Of a stretch of 64,000 bases of DNA, positions 17,627-25,975 are shown one piece after another. The notes under the pieces were generated by a model that made no database searches, was not told the DNA's origin, and saw only the letters and a list, made by a program, of their open reading frames with translations. The DNA is from Tumebacillus flagellatus (GTDB lineage: Bacteria > Bacillota > Bacilli > Tumebacillales > Tumebacillaceae), in NCBI RefSeq assembly GCF_000714935.1, contig NZ_JMIR01000008.1, forward strand, positions 1 through 64,000, written 5' to 3'. Made by a program: the position numbers and the translations under genes. Numbering within the stretch: the first letter of the stretch is position 1; the number at the start of each line of letters is the position of its first letter.

Positions 17627-17692
17627 ACTCCACCAAAATCAAATTCCAACGGAGGGAACTCCGGCGGGGATTGTTTTTGGTGGAGTTTTTTT
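17627..17692 (+). terminator. Terminator after hemW
   Basis: A perfect 12-bp stem, ACTCCACCAAAA (17627-17638) with TTTTGGTGGAGT (17675-17686), followed by T7. Confidence 0.85.
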
Positions 17693-17741
17693 CTAGGGAA
17701 GATGGGGCTATACTTCATAACAACAAAAGCGAGGTGCGCTG

Positions 17742-18755
17742 ATGATTGCCGACAAATTGAATCGACCCTTGCGCGACCTTCGGATTTCCGTGACCGACCG
17801 CTGCAACTTGCGCTGCCGGTATTGCATGCCGCCGGACGTGTTTGGGAACGACTACCCGTTTCTGGCGCGGGAGGAACTGTTGGACTTTGACGAGATCGTG
17901 CGACTGTCGCGGGTGTTTGCCGGGCTTGGCGTGCGGAAGTTGCGCGTGACCGGCGGCGAACCGCTCTTGCGCCCGAACTTGCCGGAGTTGATCGCCCGCT
18001 TGCACGAGATTCCCGGAATTGAGGACGTGGCGCTGACGACGAACGGGATTTTGGTGCCGAAATATGCGGACGCGTTGCGGGAGGCGGGGTTGAAGCGGAT
18101 TACGATCTCGCTGGACTCGCTTGAGGACGCGCGGTTCGGGCAGATGAACGGACGGGGGATCTCTGTGCGGGCGGTGCTCGACGGCATCGAAGCGGCGGCA
18201 CGCGCCGGGTTGAAAGTGAAAATCAACACGGTGGTGCAGAAGGGCGTCAATGAAGACGACATCCTGCCGATGGCGCGTCACTTTCGCGGGACGGGGCATA
18301 CGGTGCGGTTTATCGAGTTTATGGACGTGGGCAATTCGAACGGGTGGAAGTTGGATCAGGTGATCTCGAAGCGGGAGATTTTTGAGCGGATACATGCGGA
18401 GATGCCGCTGGAGCCCGTCGCACCGCTGGAGTTTGGCGAGGTGGCGAAACGGTTTCGTTACATCGGGAGTGAGGAGGAGATCGGGATTATCTCCTCGGTG
18501 ACGGAAGCGTTTTGCTCGACGTGCACGCGGGCGCGGTTGTCGGCAAACGGGCAGTTTTATACGTGTCTGTTTGCGGGCAGCGGACATGATTTGCGCGATT
18601 TCATGCGAACCGGCGGAGACAGCTTGACGGAAGCGGACTTGGCGGCGAGGATATCGGAAATTTGGAACGCGCGCGGCGACCGCTATTCGGAAGAGCGGAT
18701 GGAAGGCACGCAAGCGGCGCGCAACAAAATTGAAATGTCTTATATAGGCGGATGA
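17742..18755 (+). CDS. moaA: GTP 3',8-cyclase MoaA (molybdenum cofactor biosynthesis)
   Basis: 337 residues, ATG 17742 after GAGGTG. The N-terminal radical-SAM cluster is CNLRCRYCM (CxxxCxxC). The second 4Fe-4S site is formed by [10 protein letters not shown] plus a later Cys (FYTCLF). The protein ends in Gly-Gly (SYIGG), the functionally required MoaA tail. It converts GTP to 3',8-cyclo-7,8-dihydro-GTP, the first step of molybdopterin synthesis. moeA follows 7 bases later, and the cofactor is presumably supplied to the two formate dehydrogenases 4-8 kb downstream. Confidence 0.97.
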   Translation: MIADKLNRPLRDLRISVTDRCNLRCRYCMPPDVFGNDYPFLAREELLDFDEIVRLSRVFAGLGVRKLRVTGGEPLLRPNLPELIARLHEIPGIEDVALTTNGILVPKYADALREAGLKRITISLDSLEDARFGQMNGRGISVRAVLDGIEAAARAGLKVKINTVVQKGVNEDDILPMARHFRGTGHTVRFIEFMDVGNSNGWKLDQVISKREIFERIHAEMPLEPVAPLEFGEVAKRFRYIGSEEEIGIISSVTEAFCSTCTRARLSANGQFYTCLFAGSGHDLRDFMRTGGDSLTEADLAARISEIWNARGDRYSEERMEGTQAARNKIEMSYIGG

Positions 18756-18762
18756 CGGCATC

Positions 18763-20139
18763 ATGAAGTTCAATCGACCGACAGTTGAGGTGGCGACGGC
18801 ACAGAAGTTGTTGTTGCGCCATGTGAAGGAATTGGAAGCGGAGCGCGTGCCGCTTCTGCAAAGCTTTGGGCGTACGCTGGCGGAGGATGTGCGGGCGACG
18901 CATCCGGTGCCGCACTTTGTGAAGTCCGGCATGGACGGCTATGCCGTGAGGGCCGCCGACATTCAGGGAGCCACGCCGGAGCAACCCGCCGTCCTGCGGG
19001 TCAACCAACTGATTCCCTGCGGCGCGGTTCCCGCGCTGCCCATCGGCCCCGGAGAAGCCGCCCGCATCATGACCGGGGCGATGCTTCCCGATGGCGCAGA
19101 TACCGTGGTCATGTTTGAAATGACGGAAGAGCGTGTGGTCGAAAAAAATGATACAGGCGATACCGTTCCCGTAAACGCAACGAGCACAAACGCAATGAAC
19201 ACGAACGCAACGAGCACAAACGCAACGAGCACGAACGCTACTAGCATGAATGCTACGAGCAACGTGAATCATGTGCAAGAAACCTACGCTTTTATCTTCA
19301 AGGAAGTCCCCTTGGGCCGCAACGTTTCCCAAATCGGCGAAGAAATGTCGGAGGGCGAGTTGCTCTTGGAGCGCGGCCGCACCATCCAAGCGGGCGAGGC
19401 GGCACTGCTTGCGACGTTCGGTTTCTCCACCGTCCCGGTCGTCCGACGCCCGCGCGTGGCGATCTTGACCACCGGCTCGGAACTGCTCGCCGTGGAAGAC
19501 CCGCTCCAACCGGGCAAGATTCGCAACAGCAACCGCGTCATGCTCGCCGCCCTCGTCGAATCGGCGGGAGCGGAAGTCATGGCGCTCCAATCCGTACCGG
19601 ACGACGTGGACCAAGCCCGCACGATCGTCCGCGACTGGATGACCCGCGCCGACGTCGTGCTCACGTCCGGCGGCGTCTCCGTCGGCGACTTTGACATCAT
19701 GGCGGACCTCCTCGACACGTGGGACGGAAACCTGCTGTTCCAAAAAGTCGAGATGCGACCCGGCAGCGTCACCAGCGCGGCTGTGCGTCAGGGCGTTTTT
19801 TTATGCGCGCTCTCCGGCAATCCCGGCGCGTGCTTCGTCGGGTTTGAACTGTTCGTGCGCCCCGTGCTCCACGCCCTGCAAGCCCGCCGCAACGTCTTGC
19901 CCGCTCCGTTCACCGCACGACTGCGCGGCGACTACCCGAAAGCGAACATCTACGCCCGCTACCTGCGCGCCAAGACAACGTTCGCGGACGGCATGATCTA
20001 CGTGGAACCCGCAGGCCAAGATCGCTCCAGCGTCACCGTTTCGATCAAGGAATCCGACTGCCTGATCGTCATCCCGCCCGGCGGCGGCGTCTCGGACGGC
20101 GACCTCGTCACCGCCCTGCGTTTGCCGACCGCACTATAA
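18763..20139 (+). CDS. moeA: Molybdopterin molybdenumtransferase MoeA with an inserted pentapeptide-repeat loop
   Basis: 458 residues. MoeA signatures are present: SGMDGYAVRAADI, IMTGAMLPDGADTVVMFE, ILTTGSEL and VLTSGGVSVGDFD. ALSGNPGACFVGFELFV and the C-terminal beta-barrel region follow. MoeA inserts molybdate into adenylated molybdopterin. Residues 138-167 are six pentapeptide units of the form Asn-Ala-Thr-Ser-Thr, from a 15-base tandem repeat, which interrupt the domain after the VVMFEMTEERV strand. Without them the length is about 428, the family norm. It runs as a unit with moaA and shares a bidirectional terminator with fdhD. Confidence 0.95.
   Translation: MKFNRPTVEVATAQKLLLRHVKELEAERVPLLQSFGRTLAEDVRATHPVPHFVKSGMDGYAVRAADIQGATPEQPAVLRVNQLIPCGAVPALPIGPGEAARIMTGAMLPDGADTVVMFEMTEERVVEKNDTGDTVPVNATSTNAMNTNATSTNATSTNATSMNATSNVNHVQETYAFIFKEVPLGRNVSQIGEEMSEGELLLERGRTIQAGEAALLATFGFSTVPVVRRPRVAILTTGSELLAVEDPLQPGKIRNSNRVMLAALVESAGAEVMALQSVPDDVDQARTIVRDWMTRADVVLTSGGVSVGDFDIMADLLDTWDGNLLFQKVEMRPGSVTSAAVRQGVFLCALSGNPGACFVGFELFVRPVLHALQARRNVLPAPFTARLRGDYPKANIYARYLRAKTTFADGMIYVEPAGQDRSSVTVSIKESDCLIVIPPGGGVSDGDLVTALRLPTAL
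19174..19263 (+). repeat. Six copies of a 15-base tandem repeat inside moeA
   Basis: Period 15, consensus AACGCAACGAGCACA; the six copies encode NATST, NAMNT, NATST, NATST, NATSM and NATSN. Being a multiple of three, the array keeps the moeA frame open and could vary in copy number. Confidence 0.85.
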
Positions 20140-20168
20140 AAAACTCCCGTTTCACGAACGGGAGTTTT
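20140..20168. terminator. Bidirectional terminator between moeA and fdhD
   Basis: A perfect 12-bp stem, AAAACTCCCGTT (20140-20151) with AACGGGAGTTTT (20157-20168), 5-base loop. The fdhD stop codon lies in the loop. A and T runs flank both sides. Confidence 0.9.
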
Positions 20169-20973
20169 GTATGCGTTCCGGATGTGTGTACACGTTCAAC
20201 GTTTCATGGCGGATAAACCCAACCGCCGTAATGCCCAACTCGTCCGCCATCTCCAACGCCAACTCCGTGGGTGCCGACTTCGAGAGCACGACTTCACAGC
20301 CGATCTTGGCGACTTTCAGCAGTATTTCCGAGGAAATACGCCCGGAGAACACCACGATCTTATCGGCGACGGAGATGCCGTTTTTCAAGCAATGCCCGTA
20401 GAGCTTGTCCAGCGCGTTGTGCCGCCCGATGTCGGTGCGCGCCAACAGCACGCCGTTTCGGTCGCAAAGCGCGGCATTGTGCACGCCGCCCGTCTCTTGA
20501 AACAGTCCGGCACCCGCTTGCATCTCGCTCATCAACCGGAAGCAGTCGTCCACCGTGAGCGTGACGTTCTGCTCCTTCATCGTCTTGACCGTCCGCGCAT
20601 CGTTGAAAAAGTAGAAGCTCTGGCGGCTCTTTCCGCAGCAGGACGTGATGTAGCGCTTGTTGTACAGTCGAGTGTTCAACTTCACCAGTTTGTCTGTCTC
20701 CACATAGACAAACCCTTGCGATTCATCGACGGTGACGCTGCGAATGTCTTCATACGACCGCAGCACGCCTTCCGAATGTAAAAACCCGACCACCATGTCC
20801 TCCATGTATTCCGGCGTGCAGACCACCGTCGCAAACTCCTCGTCGTTGAGGAAGATCGTCACGGGAAACTCGGTGACGACGATGTCTTGCACCTCTTGGA
20901 GTTCGCCCTTGCGGTACGAGAGGACGGTACGTGTTGTTGAAATCGGCAACAGAGGACTCACCACTTTCTTCAC
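20152..20973 (-). CDS. fdhD: Formate dehydrogenase accessory sulfurtransferase FdhD
   Basis: 273 residues from GTG 20973; the ribosome site is poor and the start is uncertain by a few codons. Typical FdhD blocks are seen: TEFPVTIFLNDEEFATVVCTP, YITSCCGKSRQSFYF (the Cys pair carrying the transferred sulfur), QETGGVHNAALCDR and DIGRHNALDKLYG. It ends with the VVFSGRISSEILLKVAKIGC and SAPTELALEMA segments. FdhD moves sulfur from a cysteine desulfurase to the molybdenum cofactor, a step needed for formate dehydrogenase activity. It is convergent with moaA-moeA and divergent from the DUF2294 gene that heads the formate cluster. Confidence 0.95.
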   Translation of the reverse strand: MKKVVSPLLPISTTRTVLSYRKGELQEVQDIVVTEFPVTIFLNDEEFATVVCTPEYMEDMVVGFLHSEGVLRSYEDIRSVTVDESQGFVYVETDKLVKLNTRLYNKRYITSCCGKSRQSFYFFNDARTVKTMKEQNVTLTVDDCFRLMSEMQAGAGLFQETGGVHNAALCDRNGVLLARTDIGRHNALDKLYGHCLKNGISVADKIVVFSGRISSEILLKVAKIGCEVVLSKSAPTELALEMADELGITAVGFIRHETLNVYTHPERIQNSRS

Positions 20974-21033
20974 AGAATGGATTGCCCACTATTTTACTCC
21001 GCACCACGAAAATGTCAAAGGCAGGTGAGACGG

Positions 21034-21396
21034 ATGAGCACATCCCGCATCGCGCACGAATTCTCCAACGTCGTCCGCGAAATTCGCAAAAAACACACCG
21101 GCAAAGGCCCGGAAGAGATCATCACCCGCTTCGTCGGCCCTTGGGCGATCTCCGAAATGAAAGGCAACATGACCAACTTGGAAAAATTCATGGGCCAATC
21201 GGAAGAAGGCAAGCGGATGATCCACCAAACCCGTACGGCGTTTATCAAAAAAATCTACGAAGAGCAGCACGTCGTCGCTGCGCTGGAAGGGGTCGTCAAC
21301 GCCAAGTTTGTCACGCTGTTCAATGATTTCAACGTCGATCTCGACACGGCGATGACCGTTTTTGTGTTTGACCGCCCATTGGGTCTGGACAGCTAG
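21034..21396 (+). CDS. DUF2294 (YrhF/MpsC-like) protein
   Basis: 120 residues from ATG 21034 (AGGTGAG upstream); the longer frame upstream has no ribosome site. The whole protein fits DUF2294: VVREIRKKHTGKGPEEIITR, a GPWAISEMKGNMTNLEKFM segment, and a FDRPLGLDS tail. Domains of this family (also called MpsC-like) occur beside formate dehydrogenase genes in Bacilli, for example yrhF next to yrhE in B. subtilis. The biochemical role is not settled. Its 3' end overlaps the promoter proposed for the formate dehydrogenase leader. Confidence 0.8.
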   Translation: MSTSRIAHEFSNVVREIRKKHTGKGPEEIITRFVGPWAISEMKGNMTNLEKFMGQSEEGKRMIHQTRTAFIKKIYEEQHVVAALEGVVNAKFVTLFNDFNVDLDTAMTVFVFDRPLGLDS

Positions 21397-21415
21397 GCCG
21401 AGCCGTGCCTATAAT
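21386..21415 (+). promoter_or_regulatory. Sigma-A promoter driving the formate dehydrogenase leader
   Basis: TGGACA (21386-21391), 18 bases, TATAAT (21410-21415). Five of six -35 bases and all -10 bases match. The predicted transcript starts near 21422, about 175 bases before the gene. Confidence 0.6.
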
Positions 21416-21421
21416 AAAAAA

Positions 21422-21546
21422 ACAAACGCAACCCAACACAACCAGGATTGGTTTCGCAGGTACGAAGGTGCTTGCTGCTACTCCATTATGAACCAGCACT
21501 CATTCACGCAACAGGATGAAGAGGCTGATTTGTAATGGAGTTTTTT
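21422..21546 (+). promoter_or_regulatory. Structured leader RNA ending in an intrinsic terminator (candidate attenuator/riboswitch)
   Basis: Between the promoter and the gene lie small hairpins (AACCA/TGGTT at 21440-21453; TTCG/CGAA at 21453-21466). A strong terminator then follows: ACTCCATTA (21480-21488) with TAATGGAGT (21533-21541), an inner CAGC/GCTG pair, and T6. The terminator is 51 bases upstream of the ATG and cannot serve DUF2294 alone if the promoter call is right. The sequence did not match a riboswitch class I could name; a molybdenum-cofactor or tungsten-type sensor is only a guess. Confidence 0.5.
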
Positions 21547-21597
21547 ATTTGTGCATGTTTGTGCACATCGTGAGAAGACATCGGGGGGGAACGAAGC

Positions 21598-24576
21598 ATG
21601 GAGACCTGTACGATACGGATCGACGGGCGGGAAGTTGAAGTCGAGACCGGGAAGACCCTGCTCCAAGTGTTTTTGCAACAAGAACTGGAACATCCGCACA
21701 TCTGCTACCAGCCCGACCTCGGGCCGATTCAGACGTGCGACACCTGCATGTGCGAAGTGGACGGCCGCATCTTGCGCGCCTGCGCCACACAGGTTGAGCC
21801 GGGGATGAACATAGAGCGGCTGTCGGCACGCGCTCAAGCCGCGCAGACCGAAGCGATGAACCGCATCTTGGAAAACCATATGCTCTACTGCACCGTCTGT
21901 GACAACAACAACGGCGATTGCCGCGTCCATAACACGGCGGAACTGTTGCAAATTGAGCACCAGACGTACGAATACAAGCCGAAACCCTACGAAGTGGACC
22001 TGTCGCATCCGTTCTACCGCTACGACCCGGACCAGTGCATCCTCTGCGGGCAGTGCGTGGAAGCCTGCCAAGACCTGCAAGTCAACGAAACGCTCTCCAT
22101 CGACTGGGAACGCGACCGCCCGCGCGTCGTCTGGGACGGAGATGTGGCGATCAACGAATCGTCGTGCGTCTCCTGCGGGCATTGCGTGACGGTCTGCCCG
22201 TGCAACGCGCTGATGGAGAAGTCGATGCTCGGCGAGGCGGGGTTCATGTCCGGCATCTCGCAGGACTTGCTCTTGCCGATGATCGACATCGTCAAGGAAG
22301 TGGAGCCGGGGTACAGCGGAATTTTTGCCGTGTCGGAAGTGGAGTCCGCGCTGCGCGACACCCGCACGAAAAAAACCAAAACGGTCTGCACGTTCTGCGG
22401 TGTCGGCTGCACGTTTGACGTGTGGACCAAGGGCCGCAAGATTCTCAAAGTGCAACCGACCCCGGACGCGCCGGTCAACGGCATCTCCACCTGCGTCAAA
22501 GGCAAGTTCGGCTGGGACTTCATCAACTCCGAAGAGCGCTTGACCACGCCGTTGATCCGCAAGGGCGACGAGTTCGTGGAAGCGACGTGGGAGGAAGCGT
22601 TCGACTTGATCGGACGACGCCTCGGCGAGATCAAAAACCAACACGGCGCCGACGCGCTCGGGTTCATCTCCTCGTCGAAAGTCACCAACGAAGAAAACTT
22701 CCTCATGCAAAAACTCGCCCGCGCCGTCATCGGCACGAACAACGTCGACAACTGCTCCCGCTACTGCCAGTCGCCCGCGACGGACGGCTTGATGCGCACC
22801 GTGGGCTTGGGCGGCGACGCCGGGTCGATCCACGACCTTGCGACCGCCGGGCTTGTGATCATCGTCGGAGCGAACCCTGCGGAAGCGCATCCTGTGTTCG
22901 CCACCCGCATCAAACGCGCCCAGAAGCTGCACGGGCAAAAGCTGATCGTCGCCGACCTGCGCAAAAACGAAATGGCGGAGCGCGCCAACCTGTTCATCCG
23001 CCCGAAGCAAGGCACCGACGCGATCTGGCTCTCCGCAGTCGCCAAGTACATCGTCGACCAAGGCTGGCAGGACCGCGAGTTTTTGGCGGCGAAAGTGAAC
23101 GGCTTCGAGGAGTTCTGCGCGTCGCTTGCGCCGTATGACTTGGCGACGGCGTCGGAGATCACCGGACTTTCGCAAGAGCAGATGATCCGGATCGCGGAGA
23201 TGATCCGCGACGCGGACGGCACCTGCATCGCCTGGGCGATGGGCGTCACGCAAAACTGCGGCGGCAGCGAGACGTCGGCGGTGATTTCCGATCTGCTGCT
23301 CATCACCGGCAACTACGGACGTCCGGGTGCCGGGGCGTACCCGCTGCGCGGGCACAACAACGTCCAAGGCGCGTGCGACTTCGGGACGCTGCCGGTCTGG
23401 ATGCCGGGCTATCAATTCTGGTCGGATGAACCCGTCCGCGAGAAATTCGCGAAGGCGTGGGGCACGGAGTTGCCGAGCACGCGCGGCAAAGACAACATCC
23501 AGATGGTCGAAGCGATGCACAACGGAACGCTCAGAGGCATGTACCTGATGGGCGAGGACATGGCGTGGGTCGACGCGAACGCCAACCATGTGCAAGCGGC
23601 GTTGGAAAAATTGGAATTTTTCGTGGTGCAGGACCTCTTTTTGACCCGTACGGCGCAATATGCGGACGTGATCTTGCCCGCCTGCCCGAGCTTGGAGAAG
23701 GAAGGCACGTTCACGAACACCGAACGACGCATCCAGCGCTTGTACCAAGTGATGAAGCCGCTCGGCGACTCCCGCCCGGACTGGCAGATCATCCAGGGGG
23801 TCGCCAACGCGCTCGGTGCGAACTGGAACTACGAGCACCCGTCCGAGATCATGGACGAAGTGGCGTCCCTGGCACCGATTTTTGCCGGAGTGTCCTACGA
23901 GCGCTTGGAAGGCTTCAAGAGTTTGCTCTGGCCGGTGACGGCTGACGGCACCGACACGCCGCTGCTCTACACGGACGGTTTTGCCAAGCCGGACGGCAAA
24001 GCGGTGCTCGCGCCGCTGAATTATGTGGCGCCGCTGACCGCCACGGAGGAGTACGACTTGCTGCTCAACAACGGACGCCTCTTGGAGCATTTCCACGAAG
24101 GGAACCTCACCAACAAGTCGACGGGGATTCAGCACAAAGTGCCGGACACGTTCCTCGAAGTGTCGCCCGAATTGGCGGCGGAGCGCGGCATCGAGGACGG
24201 CGCGACCGTGCGTTTGGAATCGGCGTACGGCGCGGTGCGTCTGCGCGTCTTGATCACCGATCGCGTGCGCGGCAAAGAGCTGTACTTGCCGATGAATTCC
24301 GTGAGCGACGAGACCGCCGTCAACTTGCTGACGGGCGCGGGTCACGATCTGCGCACGAACACGCCGGCGTACAAACAGACGTATGTGCGCATGCAAGTGC
24401 TCATCCCGCGCGGGCAAAGTCCGCTGCCCCGCGTCAACTCGCGGTTTGGCAAGCGCAATCCGCAACAGGGCGTGGAAGTGCACCGCAAGTGGAAGCGCTC
24501 TGACTACCGCCCGCTCGACGAGGCGACACAGGAACTGCAAAAGCAACTTCTCAACCAGGAACTCTCGGAGGTGTAA
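21598..24576 (+). CDS. Cytosolic formate dehydrogenase alpha subunit (Cys-type, YrhE-like), copy 1
   Basis: 992 residues. Order of domains: an N-terminal 2Fe-2S ferredoxin domain (HICYQPDLG, QTCDTCMCEVDG), a His/Cys cluster segment (LYCTVCDNNNGDCRVH), two 4Fe-4S motifs (CILCGQCVEACQ and CVSCGHCVTVCPC), then the molybdopterin oxidoreductase core opening with CTFCGVGC. The molybdenum ligand is Cys390 in NCSRYCQSPA, the place of selenocysteine in E. coli FdhF. The molybdopterin-binding C-terminal domain is complete. It oxidises formate to CO2 and passes electrons to a soluble acceptor. There is no Tat signal, so it is cytosolic. A DUF1641 partner follows 3 bases later. Confidence 0.94.
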   Translation: METCTIRIDGREVEVETGKTLLQVFLQQELEHPHICYQPDLGPIQTCDTCMCEVDGRILRACATQVEPGMNIERLSARAQAAQTEAMNRILENHMLYCTVCDNNNGDCRVHNTAELLQIEHQTYEYKPKPYEVDLSHPFYRYDPDQCILCGQCVEACQDLQVNETLSIDWERDRPRVVWDGDVAINESSCVSCGHCVTVCPCNALMEKSMLGEAGFMSGISQDLLLPMIDIVKEVEPGYSGIFAVSEVESALRDTRTKKTKTVCTFCGVGCTFDVWTKGRKILKVQPTPDAPVNGISTCVKGKFGWDFINSEERLTTPLIRKGDEFVEATWEEAFDLIGRRLGEIKNQHGADALGFISSSKVTNEENFLMQKLARAVIGTNNVDNCSRYCQSPATDGLMRTVGLGGDAGSIHDLATAGLVIIVGANPAEAHPVFATRIKRAQKLHGQKLIVADLRKNEMAERANLFIRPKQGTDAIWLSAVAKYIVDQGWQDREFLAAKVNGFEEFCASLAPYDLATASEITGLSQEQMIRIAEMIRDADGTCIAWAMGVTQNCGGSETSAVISDLLLITGNYGRPGAGAYPLRGHNNVQGACDFGTLPVWMPGYQFWSDEPVREKFAKAWGTELPSTRGKDNIQMVEAMHNGTLRGMYLMGEDMAWVDANANHVQAALEKLEFFVVQDLFLTRTAQYADVILPACPSLEKEGTFTNTERRIQRLYQVMKPLGDSRPDWQIIQGVANALGANWNYEHPSEIMDEVASLAPIFAGVSYERLEGFKSLLWPVTADGTDTPLLYTDGFAKPDGKAVLAPLNYVAPLTATEEYDLLLNNGRLLEHFHEGNLTNKSTGIQHKVPDTFLEVSPELAAERGIEDGATVRLESAYGAVRLRVLITDRVRGKELYLPMNSVSDETAVNLLTGAGHDLRTNTPAYKQTYVRMQVLIPRGQSPLPRVNSRFGKRNPQQGVEVHRKWKRSDYRPLDEATQELQKQLLNQELSEV

Positions 24577-24579
24577 CGC

Positions 24580-25053
24580 ATGGCCAAACCCATTCGAATC
24601 GTCCGCAAACACGAACCGACGCCCGAAGAGCGTCAACAACAATCGATGCACGAGCTGGCGCAGTCCTTGACGGAAAACCAAGCGGCCGTGCAGCAAAGCC
24701 TCCAGCTGGTGCGCGAGCTTCATGACAGCGGCGCGCTGGAACTGGTGACGGCGCTGCTGCAATCCCGCGAGCAAGTCGCCAAGATCGCCGTAAGTCAGTT
24801 GCAAAAACCGGCGATGACCAACACGATCAACAACGTGATGGAAGTCGCCGGCGCGATCGGCCAACTGAACACCGACGCGACGAAAAAAGTGATGAGCGGC
24901 GTCGTGAACGGCATGGAGCGGGCGGCGGACGTGTTGGAGAAGGACGAAAAAATCGGCATCTTCGAACTGGTCAAAGCCCTGCGCGACCCCGCCGTCAACC
25001 GCGCGCTTTCCCTTGCCATCGGTTTCCTAAAGGGTTTCGGGGAAAAAATCTAG
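24580..25053 (+). CDS. DUF1641 partner protein of formate dehydrogenase, copy 1
   Basis: 157 residues, ATG 24580, separated from the dehydrogenase by 3 bases with its ribosome site in the upstream gene's end. Mostly helical; the DUF1641 core is visible as ALELVTALLQSREQVAKIAV and EKIGIFELVKALRDPAVNRA, ending in a hydrophobic helix. Members regularly accompany YrhE/YjgC-type formate dehydrogenases (YrhD/YjgD in B. subtilis) and are thought to be a small subunit or assembly partner. A paralogue accompanies the second dehydrogenase at 28932. Confidence 0.85.
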   Translation: MAKPIRIVRKHEPTPEERQQQSMHELAQSLTENQAAVQQSLQLVRELHDSGALELVTALLQSREQVAKIAVSQLQKPAMTNTINNVMEVAGAIGQLNTDATKKVMSGVVNGMERAADVLEKDEKIGIFELVKALRDPAVNRALSLAIGFLKGFGEKI

Positions 25054-25096
25054 CAGTCTCGCACATGCTAATCAAAACTTGAGTTGGAGGTAGCCC

Positions 25097-25882
25097 ATGT
25101 CGAACTATCATACACCGCAACAAATCGCAGAACTCGCTGTCGCAGCCGGAGAACGCAAAGCGAAACTTCCTCCACTCAGCTTGGTCGTCCTTGGTTTCTT
25201 GGGCGGAGCGTTTATCGCCCTCGGTTTTTTGCTTGACATCCGTGTCATTGCCAGTCTTCCGAAGGAATGGGGATCGTTCGCCAGCTTCTTGGGGGCGGCG
25301 GTCTTTCCGCTCGGATTGATTTTGATCATTATCGGCGGCGGAGAGCTGATCACCGGAAACATGATGGCGGTGCCGATCGCTTGGTTTGCCCGCCGAATCA
25401 CGTTTGGGCAGGTGATCGCCAATTGGGTGTGGATCACCGTGATGAACTTTATCGGCGCGCTGTTTGTGGCTTATTTTTTCGGACACGTCGTCGGCTTGAC
25501 GGAGACAGGTGCTTTTTTGACCAAAACGGCGGCGGTAGCGCACGCGAAACTCGATGAGAGTTTCGGCCAGTCGTTCGTGTCGGCCATCGGTTGCAACTGG
25601 ATGGTCGCGATGGCTGTCTGGCTTGCCTACAGCTCGGAGACCGTCGGCGGCAAAATTCTCGGCATCTGGTTCCCGATCATGGGGTTTGTCGCCATCGGGT
25701 TCCAGCACGTCGTGGCCAACATGTTCGTAATCCCCGCCGCGATCTTCGCCGGGCAAGCGACATGGGGGCAATATTTCGGAAATTTCGTGCCGGTGTTCCT
25801 CGGTAACGCCGTCGGGGGAGCCGTCATGGTCGCCGGGATCTACTATCTGGCATACTTGCGCGGCGTCGAAGCGAAACAGTAA
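25097..25882 (+). CDS. Formate/nitrite family (FNT) transporter
   Basis: 261 residues, ATG 25097 after TTGGAGG. Six hydrophobic segments with the FNT signatures are visible: GAFIALGFLL, PLGLILIIIGGGELITGNMM and a VGCNWMV-like block written as AIGCNWMVAMAVWLAY. GFQHVVANMFVIP carries the conserved FNT Asn. These pentameric channels move formate with a proton. The order dehydrogenase-DUF1641-transporter implies import of external formate for oxidation, or release of excess formate. A terminator follows. Confidence 0.93.
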   Translation: MSNYHTPQQIAELAVAAGERKAKLPPLSLVVLGFLGGAFIALGFLLDIRVIASLPKEWGSFASFLGAAVFPLGLILIIIGGGELITGNMMAVPIAWFARRITFGQVIANWVWITVMNFIGALFVAYFFGHVVGLTETGAFLTKTAAVAHAKLDESFGQSFVSAIGCNWMVAMAVWLAYSSETVGGKILGIWFPIMGFVAIGFQHVVANMFVIPAAIFAGQATWGQYFGNFVPVFLGNAVGGAVMVAGIYYLAYLRGVEAKQ

Positions 25883-25895
25883 ACCTCTCGACAAA

Positions 25896-25924
25896 AAGCC
25901 ATCCGTTCACGGATGGTTTTTTTG
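25896..25924 (+). terminator. Terminator after the formate transporter
   Basis: CCATCCGT (25899-25906) pairs with ACGGATGG (25909-25916), followed by eight T. Confidence 0.85.
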
Positions 25925-25975
25925 TTTTGGGCGGATACTGGTGGGAGATAAAGCCAAATCGAGGTGGTGACTTCA

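Noticed and set aside
21422..21546. Specific assignment as a molybdenum-cofactor or THF riboswitch
   Set aside because: The leader does not show the conserved bases I remember for either class; left as an unassigned leader.
22741..22776. Possible selenocysteine codon at the molybdenum ligand
   Set aside because: The codon is TGC (Cys390), and the second copy also has TGC (Cys392). No in-frame TGA is present.
21478..24864. 1128-codon minus-strand open frame
   Set aside because: Antisense to the whole first formate dehydrogenase. Composition is that of a shadow frame, and it crosses a terminator.
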